64,000 nucleotides of DNA from Fragilaria crotonensis (taxonomy: Eukaryota > Bacillariophyta > Fragilariophyceae > Fragilariales > Fragilariaceae), in the NCBI GenBank assembly GCA_022925895.1, contig JAKSYS010000260.1, positions 1 to 64,000 of the forward strand. The letters are read 5' to 3'. Below the pieces are notes generated by a model, which saw nothing but the letters and a program-made list of their open reading frames with translations, made no database searches and had not been told where the DNA came from. Positions 12,120 through 23,377 of the stretch are shown here, one piece after another. The translations under genes and the position numbers were made by a program. Each line of letters starts with the position of its first letter. Position 1 is the first letter of the stretch.

Positions 12120-12425
12120 TATTTTATGTATGGCTTGTTTCACCATGAGGCAATATATGGTAGGAGCACGTAGACTCAGTATTCTAAAATTTTAGTTGAA
12201 CTGAGAAACTGCCTCCAATCCTCCGGCAGTCTCCTCAAAATAGAACAAGAATTCGGTATGATCCATAAATCTATATCTTCGACAATCTGTTTCATTCGCA
12301 TCTATTTGCACTACGAGGCCGAAACGATGAAGAAGCAACGAGAATAATTGAAGGTGAGCTGCACGTTGAACAGATTCGTCTTTATCGGTCTTGCATTTCC
12401 GAAAGTACCGATAGCGTCTCAGACG

Positions 12426-15400
12426 TTATACTCCTGCTGCTGGCGTTTCATTCTTTGCTGCCATCAGAACAACGTCCTCTATTGCAGGCGAGACAAAGCT
12501 TTGCACAAAGCCAGCATCAAAGTCAACTACAGCTCGGTGGGTTTTGAATTCCTTCCTGACGCGTTCAATCCGAGGCAAGGTGAGTGCTGTAGGAATACTG
12601 TCCTCGCAACTGTTCAGGTTTTGTTGATGAAGGACAAAGTATGCACATATGTATGATCGTGCCCGTCGTGAAAGCTTTCGCACTGTCACTGTTTTGAGGA
12701 CATCTCTGCTTGTACATTCTTTCACTAACGCCTTGAAAGATGTCTTTCCCTTTTTAGAATCCAGTGGCATTTTGCGGTAGACACTCTTCGACACCCCCCA
12801 ACTGTATTCAATTCCCTCGCCGGCCATTTCGGCGTGGAACTTTGGAGTGATGAGGACCGAAACTCCAAGTGCATGTCCCACATGCTGCAACGCTGTCATC
12901 TCTTCAGCAAAGTCAAGACACGATGCCATCAGATATTTTAAGCTCCAATTTTCGGCATCCTCCATATCTTCACCATCATTCTTGTCCTTCGCAATATCCA
13001 TTGTATACTTGTCAATATTGCCTTCATCTATCCATCCTCGCTCCCAAAGGACTTGCATGAGACCTTTCGGCTGGCCTAACCAACCTTTTTCTCCCTTGTC
13101 CTTTCCACTTTTGGATCCAAATTGTTATCCCTTGCAATCTGTTGTAATTCGGTCAGGCGATATTGGCGGCGATTGCTCAAGATATTGAGTGGAGCGAGCT
13201 CCGATTTGAGTTCAGCGATGGTTTTGTTTCGCATTCGCGGAATGCCTGCCGGAGATGGGAGTATGCGGTCATCACGGTTAAGTTCCCGTTCTTGTGGTGA
13301 CATCCAGAATGGACCATCATCCTCCGAGGTAAACACAAAAGATTGTGTGTCGCCAACGTTTAAGGTTCGTGCAGCATGCATCCCGAGGTACCCATCGTGT
13401 TCCTTTATTTTTGACTCACGCATTATTGGTTGTGCTCCTCCATAGCTTCTATTCATACTGTAAGCATCTAGACCGCCCGTCAATTTCTTTGAATGTCCCT
13501 GCGAATGATCAAACAGAAAAACGAAGTCAAATTGGGGGTATATAACTTTGATGCAGTCGACGCAGTCCTCAAACTGCATGCTCATGTGATTGTAAGTCCA
13601 ATACCCTTCGTTGTTTGCTCCCAATTCGAAACTCACAACAAATGGCGATTCTTCCAGGTCTTTCTTGGACACTTGGCCATGAACTGCAATCGCTGCATCA
13701 AGGTCAACATAGTTATGACCACGACGAGTCTCATTTATTTCTTCCATCTGAATCCGACTGATCGGAACTCCGAATCCGGTTTCACGCGATTGAATTGCGG
13801 AGAGCATGAGGCTCATTCCGTCCGTCTTTGGCAAAAGTGGACGTTGACCTAGTGGCCCAACCCATTGGCGTGATTTGAGCAGAAACTGGTTGAACACGCT
13901 TTCATCTTGGCCGAAGATCATCAGTGGTTTCAGACCTAGCGGCTTGCGAACGCTGAGGTTCCCTCCAAACATACCAAAGCCCATTTCCTCCGCAACCGAA
14001 TGAAGAAAATCAAAATCGTCCACGTGGAATTCAATCATTTCTTTGCCCGAAGGCTGCTCTTGGTAAGAATATCCTTGACCTCCGACGTCGTCTGAAATTC
14101 TTTTCTCTGACTTCCACTTTTCCACAGTTTCTCTTCTCACTTGAATCCATCGATGGGTTCGAGGTTCAAGCTTCGATAGGTATTTCGTGCAGAACTCGTT
14201 CCGGTGGAATACGACATTGGGTCTCATGCCCATCAACAAAGAAGGATTTCTTGCGACTGTCGTAATGAAAGCCGAGACGTCGAAGCCATCGCCAGGTTGT
14301 CGTCAATGAGATAGGAGAATCTAGATACGTCTGAAGGAGTGGGCAGCAGTCTTTAATTGTAGTACTAGATTCACCGTTCTCGTTTGTTGCATTCTCCTCC
14401 GTGTCATCGTCATTCACCTGCGAACAATAGTTAGGAATTATCTTAGTGATCAGCTCGTTACGTGCCGATTCCACTGTTAGGTCAGCAAGGCTTCCAATAC
14501 AGTAGTCAATCCATGGTAATGTGATTTCTTCACGGAAGTACTCTAGAAGATCAGGGAGTGGTTTCTTTTGTTTATGTATCTTCGGGTCTGGTAACGGAAA
14601 GTGCTCGCGATTCGCTCGCAGTAGGATATTCCAGCCTGCAACTGTAAGCTTGCTGGTTGCGGCTTCAATGCCCATCCTATTGCTATCATAGACAGCCTGG
14701 GAGCAGCAATCTTCTACCCACCGAGCAGAGTTCATCTCCTCCAAGGCCATGATATATGCTAAGCAAAGAATGGAGCATCGCTGTCGTATTATGAAGATAT
14801 CATACGGAGAACAGAGATTGTCTACATCATGCTTATCAATGAGGTCTCTCCACCCGTCAGGACTTCTATTGACTTGCTGCAGCCTTTCTATACGTTGCTG
14901 AAGAACATCAACAACGCTTCGGTTGTCGGTTGAGCTCCCAAGGAAGAGCTTTTTTGCCTCCGGACTGTCCCAGTAGCTCTCTACCGAGATAATTGCCGAA
15001 TCAGATCCAGAAGCAAGTTGAGAAGCCTTTGCTTTCTTCTGACTACCAGGAGATTGTGCCGCAACAGCTGCACCTGCTTCAGCTTTCCTCTTTGCTCTCG
15101 ATTGGATATGAATTTCCGTCGTCAGATCCACAATTTCCGATGAACCACGTGCCACACTATAGCGATCATTTATTCCTGCGTCTTGCAACAGAGACAAGAA
15201 ACATTTCTTTCCATCTGGCGGACGTTCGACCAATCCTCCGGGATCTGTTACGTAGTATCCCCAGATCTTTCGTTTTGGATTGCCGAAGATATCAAGGCCT
15301 TTGGCTGACCTCCGGAATCGGCCAGTATCATTCAATTCTGTGAAGTCATCAAGTGTTGCGCCTTCGCATGATGAAATTGCTTTGTTCAACATGCCTCTAT

Positions 15401-15539
15401 CGAATCCAAGGGCCTTGAGAGTTGGAAACTGGGCATTGATTGCACGGAAATAGAGTTCGTCTGACAGCCATTTGTCTCGGTATCGTTGTTGCTTGGTGAT
15501 TTCAAGCCAACACTGATAATACGTTGCGAGCGTCTTCAT
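12426..15539 (-). mobile_element. Decayed DNA transposon: DDE transposase (Tc1/mariner-related, GIEYSWG type)
   Basis: Three overlapping minus-strand open stretches form one transposase in pieces: 15539-14166 (N-terminal part, 457 codons, with a basic KRKAEAG/KKAKA patch), 14239-13076 (catalytic core), and 13058-12426 (C-terminal part). The acidic triad is visible as GQDESVF, FLFDHSQGH and GEGIEYSWG, the last corresponding to the NPIE-W block of Tc1-type enzymes. The frame changes near 14230 between FFVDGHE and RPNVVFHRNEF, and again near 13070 between REKKVG and WLGQPKGL, so at least two frameshifts disable it. The N-terminal ATG at 15537-15539 is in good position. I could not find terminal inverted repeats or a target duplication by eye. 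It lies in a gene-poor spacer with no host gene interrupted. Confidence 0.8.
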
Positions 15540-16859
15540 TATGTCTCAACTGCCGACCCTCGCAAGTTAAACTCTGCCTTGAAGTATATTATTGATCCAG
15601 TCGCAACAAAAGGCTCGGCAGTTACGAAGTGTAAGTTGGTGAAGTTGTCGTTACAATATCATGGTCCGAACAACTTTTTTTGGTGTGGTTTCGATCGTCT
15701 TGTTTCGATGTGCGAGGCTGCCATCCCCTGGCATAAAACGAAGACGTCACGGATTTTGTACTGATCCTACACGAGTTGCACTATATTTTGCTACGAAGCG
15801 AAACAAGCCATATGTGTCATTGTACTTGTACGAGAGGAGGCCTAATGTAGATGTGCACCGCAGTACATGTATCATATTTTGTGTGATTGTAACGAACACA
15901 CCCAGTATTCTCACCTTCATGGTCGGCTGAAGGCACATAAAAACTTGTATGCATATTTCAGGATTTATCATATTATCATATACTAGTGGGTACCTCACAT
16001 TTGATCGGAGTGTCTACTATAGGAAACTGGACGTACAGTACACCCAACCTGGTCTTACTCCGTACCATTACTTTTTTCCCCTACAGTATGCAGTACCATG
16101 GTACCAACGTAGGAAACTTCATGAAGTACAGTACCAGGTACTTATCATGCCCCAGTATTGCAGTTCATCGCACGGTATATTTTACAGTAGCATTTGTCAA
16201 GCAACCAGTTCACAGCAAATTCAATGAGTATTCCATCCAGTAACTTTGAATTCGTACAGTATTGTAGTTCAGTAACGTAACACACTGTCGTTTCAACATA
16301 AATTACCGTCCGTTTATGTACTGTAGACCTGTAGTACATGTAATCCACGTAACAGTGCAACAGTACCCCAGAGTGGTCATACTCCGTAACAGGCGGACGC
16401 ACGCACACAATTAATTTATAATATAGTAGGCCGTCCGTTTATGTACTGTAGACCTGTAGTACATGTAATCCACGTAACAGTGCAACAGTACCCCAGAGTG
16501 GTCATACTCCGTAACAGACGGACGCACGCACACAATTAATTTATAATATAGTAGGATATAATAAAAAACTGTACAGTATGTAATATGTGTCATACTGATT
16601 TCATACCTGTGTCCTCATATGAGCGTAGTCGACAACACAAGTCGCATATGCGCATCATTTCATTGCAGGTTTCAAACCATTTTCTATACTGAATACTGTG
16701 CTTGTCACTGGATTCCGGTTATGCATACGATAACAACGTGTATGGTTATATTACATGCAATCGAAAACAGCCGTTGCTAGCCCATGCGGCTGTCACCCTG
16801 TGAGGTGAAAGACACAACAAACAACTTTCTCACATCTGTCAAAAGTCAAAAGAGAGATC
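15540..16859. other. Spacer between transposon relic and first microprotein gene
   Basis: About 1.3 kb, AT-rich, without a supported gene. It contains many GTAC palindromes (16015-16140) and the 125-bp tandem duplication at 16306-16555. The last 100 bp should hold the promoter and leader of the microprotein gene at 16860. Confidence 0.5.
16306..16555. repeat. 125-bp tandem duplication, two copies
   Basis: Copies at 16306-16430 and 16431-16555 are identical except for one base (AGGCGG against AGACGG near positions 16392 and 16517). Each unit starts CCGTCCGTTTATG and has the complementary GGACG near its right end. The near identity shows a very recent duplication. No coding function is seen. 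Confidence 0.92.
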
Positions 16860-17296
16860 ATGGCTAGCAATCCTCTTTACGCTATTATCTGGCTCGTGTT
16901 GTTGGTCTTCATCGCCTGGCCAATCGCAGGCTTGTTGGCATTCGTTTGGATCATCCTTCAGGTACGTATTGCAAGTAACATGTAACTAAAATGGATGACA
17001 CGGATGCCGGAACGGTGCATGGAAATGAAGACAGTCAGGTAGCAGGAAGACTTTCGACTTTCGTCTCCCGCGTATCGGTTGACACGATGTCCTCCTCGTC
17101 CTTTCGACTCTTGCTTTTCGCGTATGATCTATTGATTATCGGCTGACACGGTGTCCTTCTCGTCCTCAAGCCATTCGAGGCCGTTGCCCCTTTCTTCAAG
17201 CAAATCAACAACTTCTTGGAGAAGCTTATCACTTGGCCTCGCGACTGTGGGAAGGCTATCTGGACCTGCCAAACATCTTTCCCTAGTCCAACATAA
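16860..17296 (+). CDS. Membrane microprotein A (75 residues), tandem paralogue
   Basis: Two exons, 16860-16961 and 17171-17296, with a 209-bp phase-0 intron (donor GTACGT, acceptor CTCAAG). Exon 1 encodes residues 1-34, a start followed by one long hydrophobic stretch (IIWLVLLVFIAWPIAGLLAF); exon 2 encodes residues 35-75, beginning QPFEAVAPFF and carrying an amphipathic block INNFLEKLITWPRD, then two Cys and FPSPT. Exon order, intron phase and 53 of 75 residues match the gene at 18134, so both are real and under protein-level constraint. Neither ORF half alone would be called by length filters. I do not recognise a named family; FIAWP-AG plus WPRD and CQT-FP-P are the marks. Likely a single- or double-pass membrane protein; function unknown. 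The intron carries an imperfect internal duplication just before the acceptor. Confidence 0.85.
17073..17165. repeat. Imperfect direct repeat inside the microprotein A intron
   Basis: A 29-nt unit at 17073-17101 (starting TATCGGTTGACACG) recurs at 17137-17165 with about three changes. The second copy runs straight into the CTCAAG splice acceptor at 17165-17170. The longer intron of gene A compared with gene B (209 against 170 bp) may partly reflect this duplication. Confidence 0.75.
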
Positions 17297-18133
17297 GTGG
17301 CAGATTATTCCATCACGCTTGCAACATAGCCAAGTTGTATTCTCGTAAATGCCGAAACGGTATATAGTTGAGTTATAAGGGTTAGAGATGAATCCTATCT
17401 ATCTGCGCCTTGACTTCTCCTTCGCAATGTTAGTATGTTCTTCATCTTCTACCGGTAGTCATCGTTCCTTCAGGTTGTTCCTGTGAATCTTCTATTAGGT
17501 TGACTCAGGGGCCCTCACACCTCACAGTGCCAAGATTTCATAAGGGTTAAGCGAATATGGTCCCTTGTCGGCCAGTGTACAGTGTACAGTATGCGCAATG
17601 TGCGTGCAGTTGTCGGATTTACGATTCATGGCCTGTCAAGTGATGGTACCGGTAGAGTAGTACTCCAGTAGTATTTGGTACGGTGCGGTCATTGCAAGTA
17701 CGACGTCCATCGCGACGCCAGCCGATCTTTCTACACATGCTTACAACATACAACTAAGATTCTGTATAAGGGATAATTAAGCGCTACTACTACTACCGGT
17801 AGAAAGACAGCACGTTAAACTGAGTTCTCTAGTTTTTTACTACTAGTAGAAAGACAGCAATTCATACTATATACGGGTAAGTATATATCATGCTCAGAGT
17901 ACTGCGATACTTTTCTTGGAGTAGCACTTGTGCTCCCGCTTCCCGCTCACTGCATACATACCAAAAATGACAAAACAGAATTTGTTCTTAAAGTTTTGGC
18001 GCCATCCGATCGTTCTTCTACGGTTACTTATGTGATCATGTGGTATTACCACCACAAGTCCTTGATTCTTGTTTCTGTTCCCTTTCGTAGTTACAAGTCG
18101 CGTGCATTGCCAATACAAACCCACTATCTCACC
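17297..18133. other. Spacer between the two microprotein genes
   Basis: About 840 bp with no supported gene. A short direct repeat containing TAGAAAGACAGCA occurs near 17798-17811 and 17847-17860. GTAC palindromes are present around 17640-17700. It should hold the 3' end of gene A and the promoter of gene B. Confidence 0.5.
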
Positions 18134-18534
18134 ATGGCCAACAGTCCACTCTACGCCGTTGTCTGGATCTTATTGCTCATCTTCATTGCCTGGCCAGTTG
18201 CTGGTTTTCTGGCAGGCATTTGGATCTTGATCCAGGTGAGTTCGAATGACAGATTGGTGTCATTCTGGTCTAAAAGATCTCGTCCCGAGTGGTGTCGAAG
18301 AGTTGTTGTTGTATCAGATGGAAGTCTGCTGACAAGCGAGTTGTCGCGGTCTTGTATCGAGTCAATCCAATTACTAACCCTGCTCTTGTCCCCTATATCT
18401 TTCAGCCTTTCGAGTCATTGGCCCCGTTTTTCAAGCAAATCAACGATTTCTTGGAGAAACTCATCACATGGCCGCGTGATGTTGGCCTAGCCATCAAGAA
18501 TTGCCAGACAACGTTCCCTGCACCAACAATGTAA
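18134..18534 (+). CDS. Membrane microprotein B (76 residues), tandem paralogue
   Basis: Exons 18134-18235 and 18406-18534 flank a 170-bp phase-0 intron with donor GTGAGT, acceptor TTTCAG and a textbook branch site TTACTAAC at 18371-18378. The start ATG sits in CACCATGG context. Residues 7-34 are hydrophobic (VVWILLLIFIAWPVAGFLAG), then QPFESLAPFF, an amphipathic INDFLEKLITWPRD block, and NCQTTFPAPTM at the end. Exon 2 is 32 of 41 residues identical to gene A, exon 1 only 21 of 34, so the cytosolic or lumenal tail is better conserved than the membrane part. One of two Cys of gene A (in WPRDC) is Val here. Function unknown; the pair looks like an old tandem duplication kept by selection. Confidence 0.87.
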
Positions 18535-19450
18535 TGCGGGTATCGACGCCGTAAAAGTGCAACTTTGGAACAAACCGTCTGCGTCGCACGTTGGTCAATG
18601 CATGAGTGTGGATTATGCGACTGTTGAAACCGGTGCAGTTATGATAACAATCAAGGTTAAAGAGAATTTCATGTCAACTCCTCCGAGTAGTCTTGCTTGA
18701 ACACTGCTCTAAGTTTTAATGCCGAGAGCCCCTTGTCGTCATTGTCTGGACGTTTTGTTGAGTCAAGTTCGTCCAAAGTTCGCCCGAATGGTGCGTCCAA
18801 ATTGTAGGAGTACAGTACTAGCAAGTACAAGTCAATACAGTACTCGTACAAGTCAAGGGGTACAAGTACTAGTCATACTGGGTCTCAGCCGGGAAGTTGC
18901 AGCTTCGTACAGTATGATACTTCAGTATTGGAGTACTAGCACTGTGCTATGTGCATACTGCAGCACCGGTAATTTCGGTACTGTACCTACTGTGTGTACT
19001 CGGTACTCGGTACTACACTACGATATGGTGTCTTGCGTCGCCTTGTGACAATGTGTTCTACTGGAACGATATCGTACCAGGTACTGTCCTAGTAAACCTG
19101 CCCGCTGCGCACAGTGCGGTCTGCACGTGTCCCTCTTCCCTCTCAGAGTTTCGCATCGGTGTATCGGGGACCGTAGATTGGCCAGCTCTTGTGATGATTC
19201 TACGTAGGTATGTATGAACGCTATAGCGAGAGTGACGGACTCGGACGGCCCCGCCCGCCACCCGCAACCCGCAACTCGGAAAGGCTACTCGGATTATTCG
19301 ATTTGATGAGCTTGACTGACTCCTGACTGACAACCATCATCGGTCGCAGTGCAGTTACCATTTTGTCTTGTACTACCAGCAGTGCTAGGTGGGGGCTACA
19401 ATCTACAATACACCATAGGCCGCAAGTCGTTCGACAGCAAAGCCATTACC
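18535..19450. other. Spacer upstream of protein phosphatase 5
   Basis: About 900 bp with no supported gene. Its centre is the GTAC cluster at 18808-19084 described separately. The PP5 promoter and leader should lie in the right half; a short GC-rich stretch occurs at 19235-19275. Confidence 0.5.
18808..19084. repeat. Dense GTAC palindrome cluster
   Basis: I count 16 GTAC tetramers in about 277 bp, where roughly one would be expected by chance. Many are embedded in AGTACT, GGTACT or CGTACA and in short reiterations such as CTCGGTACTCGGTACTAC near 19000-19015. No open frame crosses it. It may be a decayed simple repeat or an array of binding sites with a GTAC core. Confidence 0.75.
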
Positions 19451-21210
19451 ATGTCGTCGCCAGAGTCTGAGGGATCAGTCCCTGGTGCTGCCCCAAGCGA
19501 GGGCAGCGACTCGTCATTGTCATTCGTCGAAGCACCTGCTCGTTCTTCCGATCCAGATGCCGAGAAAAAATCAAATGAACTCAAGCTCCAGGCTAATGAC
19601 TTTCTGACGGCTGGAAAATACCTGGAAGCAATTCGTCTTTACTCGGAAGCTCTCGAATACACCCCTACGAATGCAATTGTTCTCGCCAACAGAGCTCAAT
19701 CGTTCCTCAAGGTGGAGAATTACGGTCTGGCCATTGTTGACGCAGACGCTGCAATTCTATCCGATCCAACCTACGCAAAGGGATTCTATCGACGAGCATC
19801 AGCCAACTTTGCGCTGAACAAGTTCAAGGCAGCTCGCAAGGATTTTCGACAAGTTTGCAAACTCAAACCGAAGGATCGTGATGCGCGCGCTAAGCTATCT
19901 GAATGTGAGAAGGCGATCAAGGAGGAACTGTTTGCAATGGCCATAATGTCCGATCACTCGGACCCGCTGTCCTCAACTTATGATCCAAATACTATCACCA
20001 TTGACGCGGGATATGAAGGACCACATCCTCTCCCGGATGGCGTTTCCAACGATATGGAAGTTGAGGAAGACATCTTTACTCCGGGCAAGCTACCGATGGA
20101 GTTTGTTATGGTAAGGCCCATTTGCATCATTTGCACATTCGTCGTCATGTTACAATCATGGACACTTACTATTTGCCCTGATGGCAGGCTGCAGTCGAGC
20201 AGTTTACAAGTGAAAAACGAATTCATAGACGATACGTGGCTCGTCTCTTGATCTCCTGTAAGAGGTATTTTGAAACCTTGTCTAGCTTGATGGAAATTTC
20301 GATACCGTCCGAAGGCCCGAGTCCAGGTGTTCCTGCCCGTGTTACCGTTTGTGGTGATACGCACGGTCAGTTCTATGAGTAAGTGAAACGTGTGTGTGTG
20401 AAAAGATGTGCTGAATCTTCCAAAAGCAACGAGCACGCTCACGTCTTGAAATTCAATAGCGTCCTGAATATCTTCAAGCTCAACGGGTTTCCAAGCCCAA
20501 ACAATCCTTACCTTTTTAACGGCGACTTTGTCGACCGCGGTTCCTTCTCCGTCGAAGTCATTCTTACCTTCCTCCTTTTCAAGATTTCTTCGCCTGAGTG
20601 TATCTACTTGACGCGCGGCAACCACGAAACCAAAAATATGAATCGCATATATGGGTTCGAAGGAGAAGTCAAGGCCAAATACGATGACAAGATCTTCGAA
20701 CTCTTTTTGGAAGTGTTTAGTTTCTTGCCTCTTGCAGCGCTCATTGAGAGCAAGGTTTTTGTGACGCACGGCGGTATCCCCACTGACGACAAGGTTACGC
20801 TCAGTGACGTCCGCAAGGTCAAGCGTGGAATGGAACCCAAAGACTCTGGACTCATGAGTGATTTGTTGTGGTCGGATCCACAACCGTTCCCTGGGAAAAG
20901 TCCTTCCAAACGCGGAGTCGGCTTTGCGTTCGGTCCTGACATTACAGAAGCTTTTTTGAAGCGCAACAATTTAGATCTGTTGGTGCGGTCGCATGAAGTC
21001 AAGGATGAGGGATATTTGGTTGAACACGGTGGCAAGACAATTACTGTCTTTTCGGCTCCGAACTATTGCGACACCATGGGTAACAAGGGTGCCTTCATCC
21101 ATTTTGAAAAGGATAATTTGTCGCCCAAGTTCACTCAGTTTGAGGCTGTCCCGCACCCCAACGTTCGTCCTATGGCGTATGCCGCTGGCATGGGGGGACT
21201 TTTCGCATAG
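19451..21210 (+). CDS. PP5: Serine/threonine protein phosphatase 5 (TPR plus PP2A-like catalytic domain)
   Basis: Exons 19451-20110, 20188-20378 and 20460-21210 (introns 77 and 81 bp) encode 533 residues; human PP5 has 499. The ATG at 19451 (ACCATG) starts an acidic Ser/Glu-rich tail of about 40 residues, followed by three TPR units at about 42-155 (ANDFLTAGKYLEAIRLYSEA, then SFLKVENYGLAIVDADAAI). The catalytic domain shows GDTHGQ (276-281), GDFVDRG (305-311), RGNHE, VTHGGI and SAPNYCD, so all metal ligands of the PPP family are present. The C terminus PHPNVRPMAYA matches the autoinhibitory end of PP5. Known role: Hsp90-bound phosphatase acting on signalling clients, normally held inactive by the TPR domain. 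An in-frame GTG further upstream is not a credible start. Confidence 0.95.
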
Positions 21211-21445
21211 CGACATAGAAGATCATAAAGATCCGAAAAATATAGCGCCACAACCATAACACATTCTTAGAACGCCTACGACGATGGGAAACGAGACGAC
21301 CAACCATAGAGTAGAAGGTGTGCAGTTGGATCAACATCACGAGGTACGTCCGCCAACAAATCAATTGAAATGTCAGGGATGCGCAGGCTGGGCAAGGTAC
21401 ATGCGAGAGCCAAAGTCCATAGTTCACACCAATAAAAGAATTAGT

Positions 21446-22110
21446 TTAACGGTATGATTTTTGGAAGCGAGAACGGGCAGAACGACCACCGTATTTCTTT
21501 GGCTCGCATCTACGTGGGTCACTGACCAACAAGTTACGGTCGTATTCCATCAAGGTCTTACGAAGCTCATTCTTGGAGCTTTCGTCAACGTACTTGGCAT
21601 GGTAAGCAACCACCGACTTGGCAATGGCAGATCGGATAGCATAAATTTGTGACGTGATACCTCCGCCCTTGACACGAATGCGGATATCAAGGTTTGCAAA
21701 CTTGTCCTGGCCGACAATCAAAACAGGCTCGAACACCTTCAATCGGAGCTGTTCTGGCTCAATGTTCTCAATTGGCTGACCATTCACCTTGATGAGACCA
21801 CGTCCCTGCTTTGCGAAAGCGCAAGCAGTGGCAGTCTTTTTCCTGAATAGCGGGAGAAGAGGTGAGATCGATGCGTATTGATTGATGAAGCGCAAGAGAG
21901 CGTATCCACGACGATCCACGTTGATTAACGGGGCCTTAGCGGGGTATCAGCCGTCACTGTCGCCATCAAATTCCGTATGGATGACATTTTGCTCGAGCAA
22001 CGACACTTTCAACTCTTCTCTTCAGATCCACCACTACCTCGACATAGATCTGCACATCACTATTGTGAAACTCACTTTCCAAACACTTGAACGGACTGAG
22101 ACTCTGGCAT
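21446..22110 (-). CDS. RPS16: 40S ribosomal protein S16 (uS9)
   Basis: Complement of exons 22076-22110 and 21446-21842 around a 233-bp intron (donor GTGAGT, acceptor TTCAG) gives 143 residues. The short first exon encodes [11 protein letters not shown] plus two bases of a Lys codon; splicing continues [21 protein letters not shown], the universal start of S16. Conserved blocks [34 protein letters not shown] and the C-terminal [12 protein letters not shown]...RFQKSYR tail are complete; the final Arg reaches the decoding centre in known ribosomes. The long first intron directly behind the start is usual for ribosomal protein genes. It is transcribed toward PP5 and divergent from RNR2, with 1.27 kb between the starts. 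Confidence 0.96.
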
Positions 22111-23377
22111 GGTAAAGGATTAAGAAGGCTCTACAAAGGAGTTTGCTCGACGATGGGGAAGGTGCCGAGGTATTGAGGGTGTGGTACAAAAGATACGTGA
22201 GAATGTAGGAGCGTGAGTAAGCGGTAGATGCGCACGTGCGACGTACGGACCGCATTTCCAAGACTACTGTGCCAGCGCTGATACAGTAGCAGTACTGTGT
22301 CGACTGGATCGACTTGATTTCATCGAGACATCTACATGTACACATGTACTGTACCGATATGATGACAGACGGAAACATCCGACACGAACGTACGCTGTAT
22401 GCTCACACCAGGTACTCAGTACTGCAAACCAGCCAGTACGTCCCTCTCTGCGATATGAGCGATGCAGACAGAATGCAGATCACAGAGGCTGTATAGACTC
22501 ACTATTCTCCGACTCACGACAAACTAGAGCAGAGACAACCAGCTACAACAATCACACCAGCAGTGCACATGATTCCACAAGATTGCGTTGACGAGGGGGG
22601 TGGCTACGACGTTTTTTGGTAGTGTTTGTTCTATTGCCCATCTAGAAGAAGCACCTCCAGCAGGGTAATCTGAGGCTGTGCACTCTCCCGATGATAAAGC
22701 AGCTAACAGAGATAGAAACCTTGCTATTGAATGCAGTTTGGTTATATTTCTATGTTTCTTGTCTTGGAACAACAGGTGACAGAAATACTTCTAAGAAGCA
22801 TTCTTGTAGTAGCCTCATCCAACCTATCACACTGTTGCAACATCAGATTTCCCATTCCTGAAACTAAGGTGTGAGCAGTGAGTGCCCGAGACTCCAGAGT
22901 TCAGTAGGATAGTCAGAGTGCCATAGTGCCATAGTCCATAGGCCACAGGCTCTACTCCAAGCCGAGTGCTCCGTTTGAGGTTTGAGAGCATAGTATCTAC
23001 TGGTACTTGTAGTACAGGACAAGATCGCTACCGGTACTGTAATCTAGACGGCCAGCGGCCAGCGGCCAGTTGAAAGAGAGGTTATGGGCCACGTGCGATT
23101 TCGGTTGAGGGTTGAACTTCATCCTGTCAGCGAGCTGCCCGAAGCTAGCCACCGTCCAATCAAGTGACAACCCCGGGCTCAAGGGCCCCCTCACTTCGCT
23201 CACCCACTCAGAGGTCGACGATTCTGAGCCATTCTGCAGAATCACCTCATCCATCATTCAACAAAACTGTGCTTCTGACAAAACGTCGGTTGAAGGAAGA
23301 GACGGCGTAAACGTCGTAAATTTGCACAGCCCTTTCCCAGAAGAACAACAAGTTAATTGTTCGATATCCAGACGATC
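22111..23377. other. Divergent spacer between RPS16 and RNR2
   Basis: No supported gene in 1.27 kb. GTAC palindromes cluster at 22330-22445. A short tandem (CGGCCAG three times) lies at 23050-23069. The spacer must contain the promoters of both flanking genes; I could not identify a canonical E2F-type site upstream of RNR2. Confidence 0.5.

Larger units (their letters stand above)
11028..12425. other. Spacer between DOA10 gene and DDE transposon relic
   Basis: About 1.4 kb without a supported gene. It holds a dense GTAC cluster near 11215-11285, a 34-bp-arm foldback hairpin (11496-11588) and a 27-bp palindrome (12093-12119), listed separately. DOA10 transcription starts toward the left from here, but no core promoter element is clear. 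Confidence 0.5.

Noticed and set aside
19978-20883. 301-codon minus-strand frame antisense to PP5
   Set aside because: It is a shadow of the PP5 exons and introns; PP5 on the plus strand has clear family motifs and good splice sites.
21985-21987. ATG near 21987 (minus) as the RPS16 start
   Set aside because: Its frame does not give the S16 N terminus and soon stops; the exon at 22110-22076 encodes the conserved start and splices in frame.
23357-23359. TTG codon as RNR2 start
   Set aside because: Not a credible eukaryotic start; the first in-frame ATG is at 23378.
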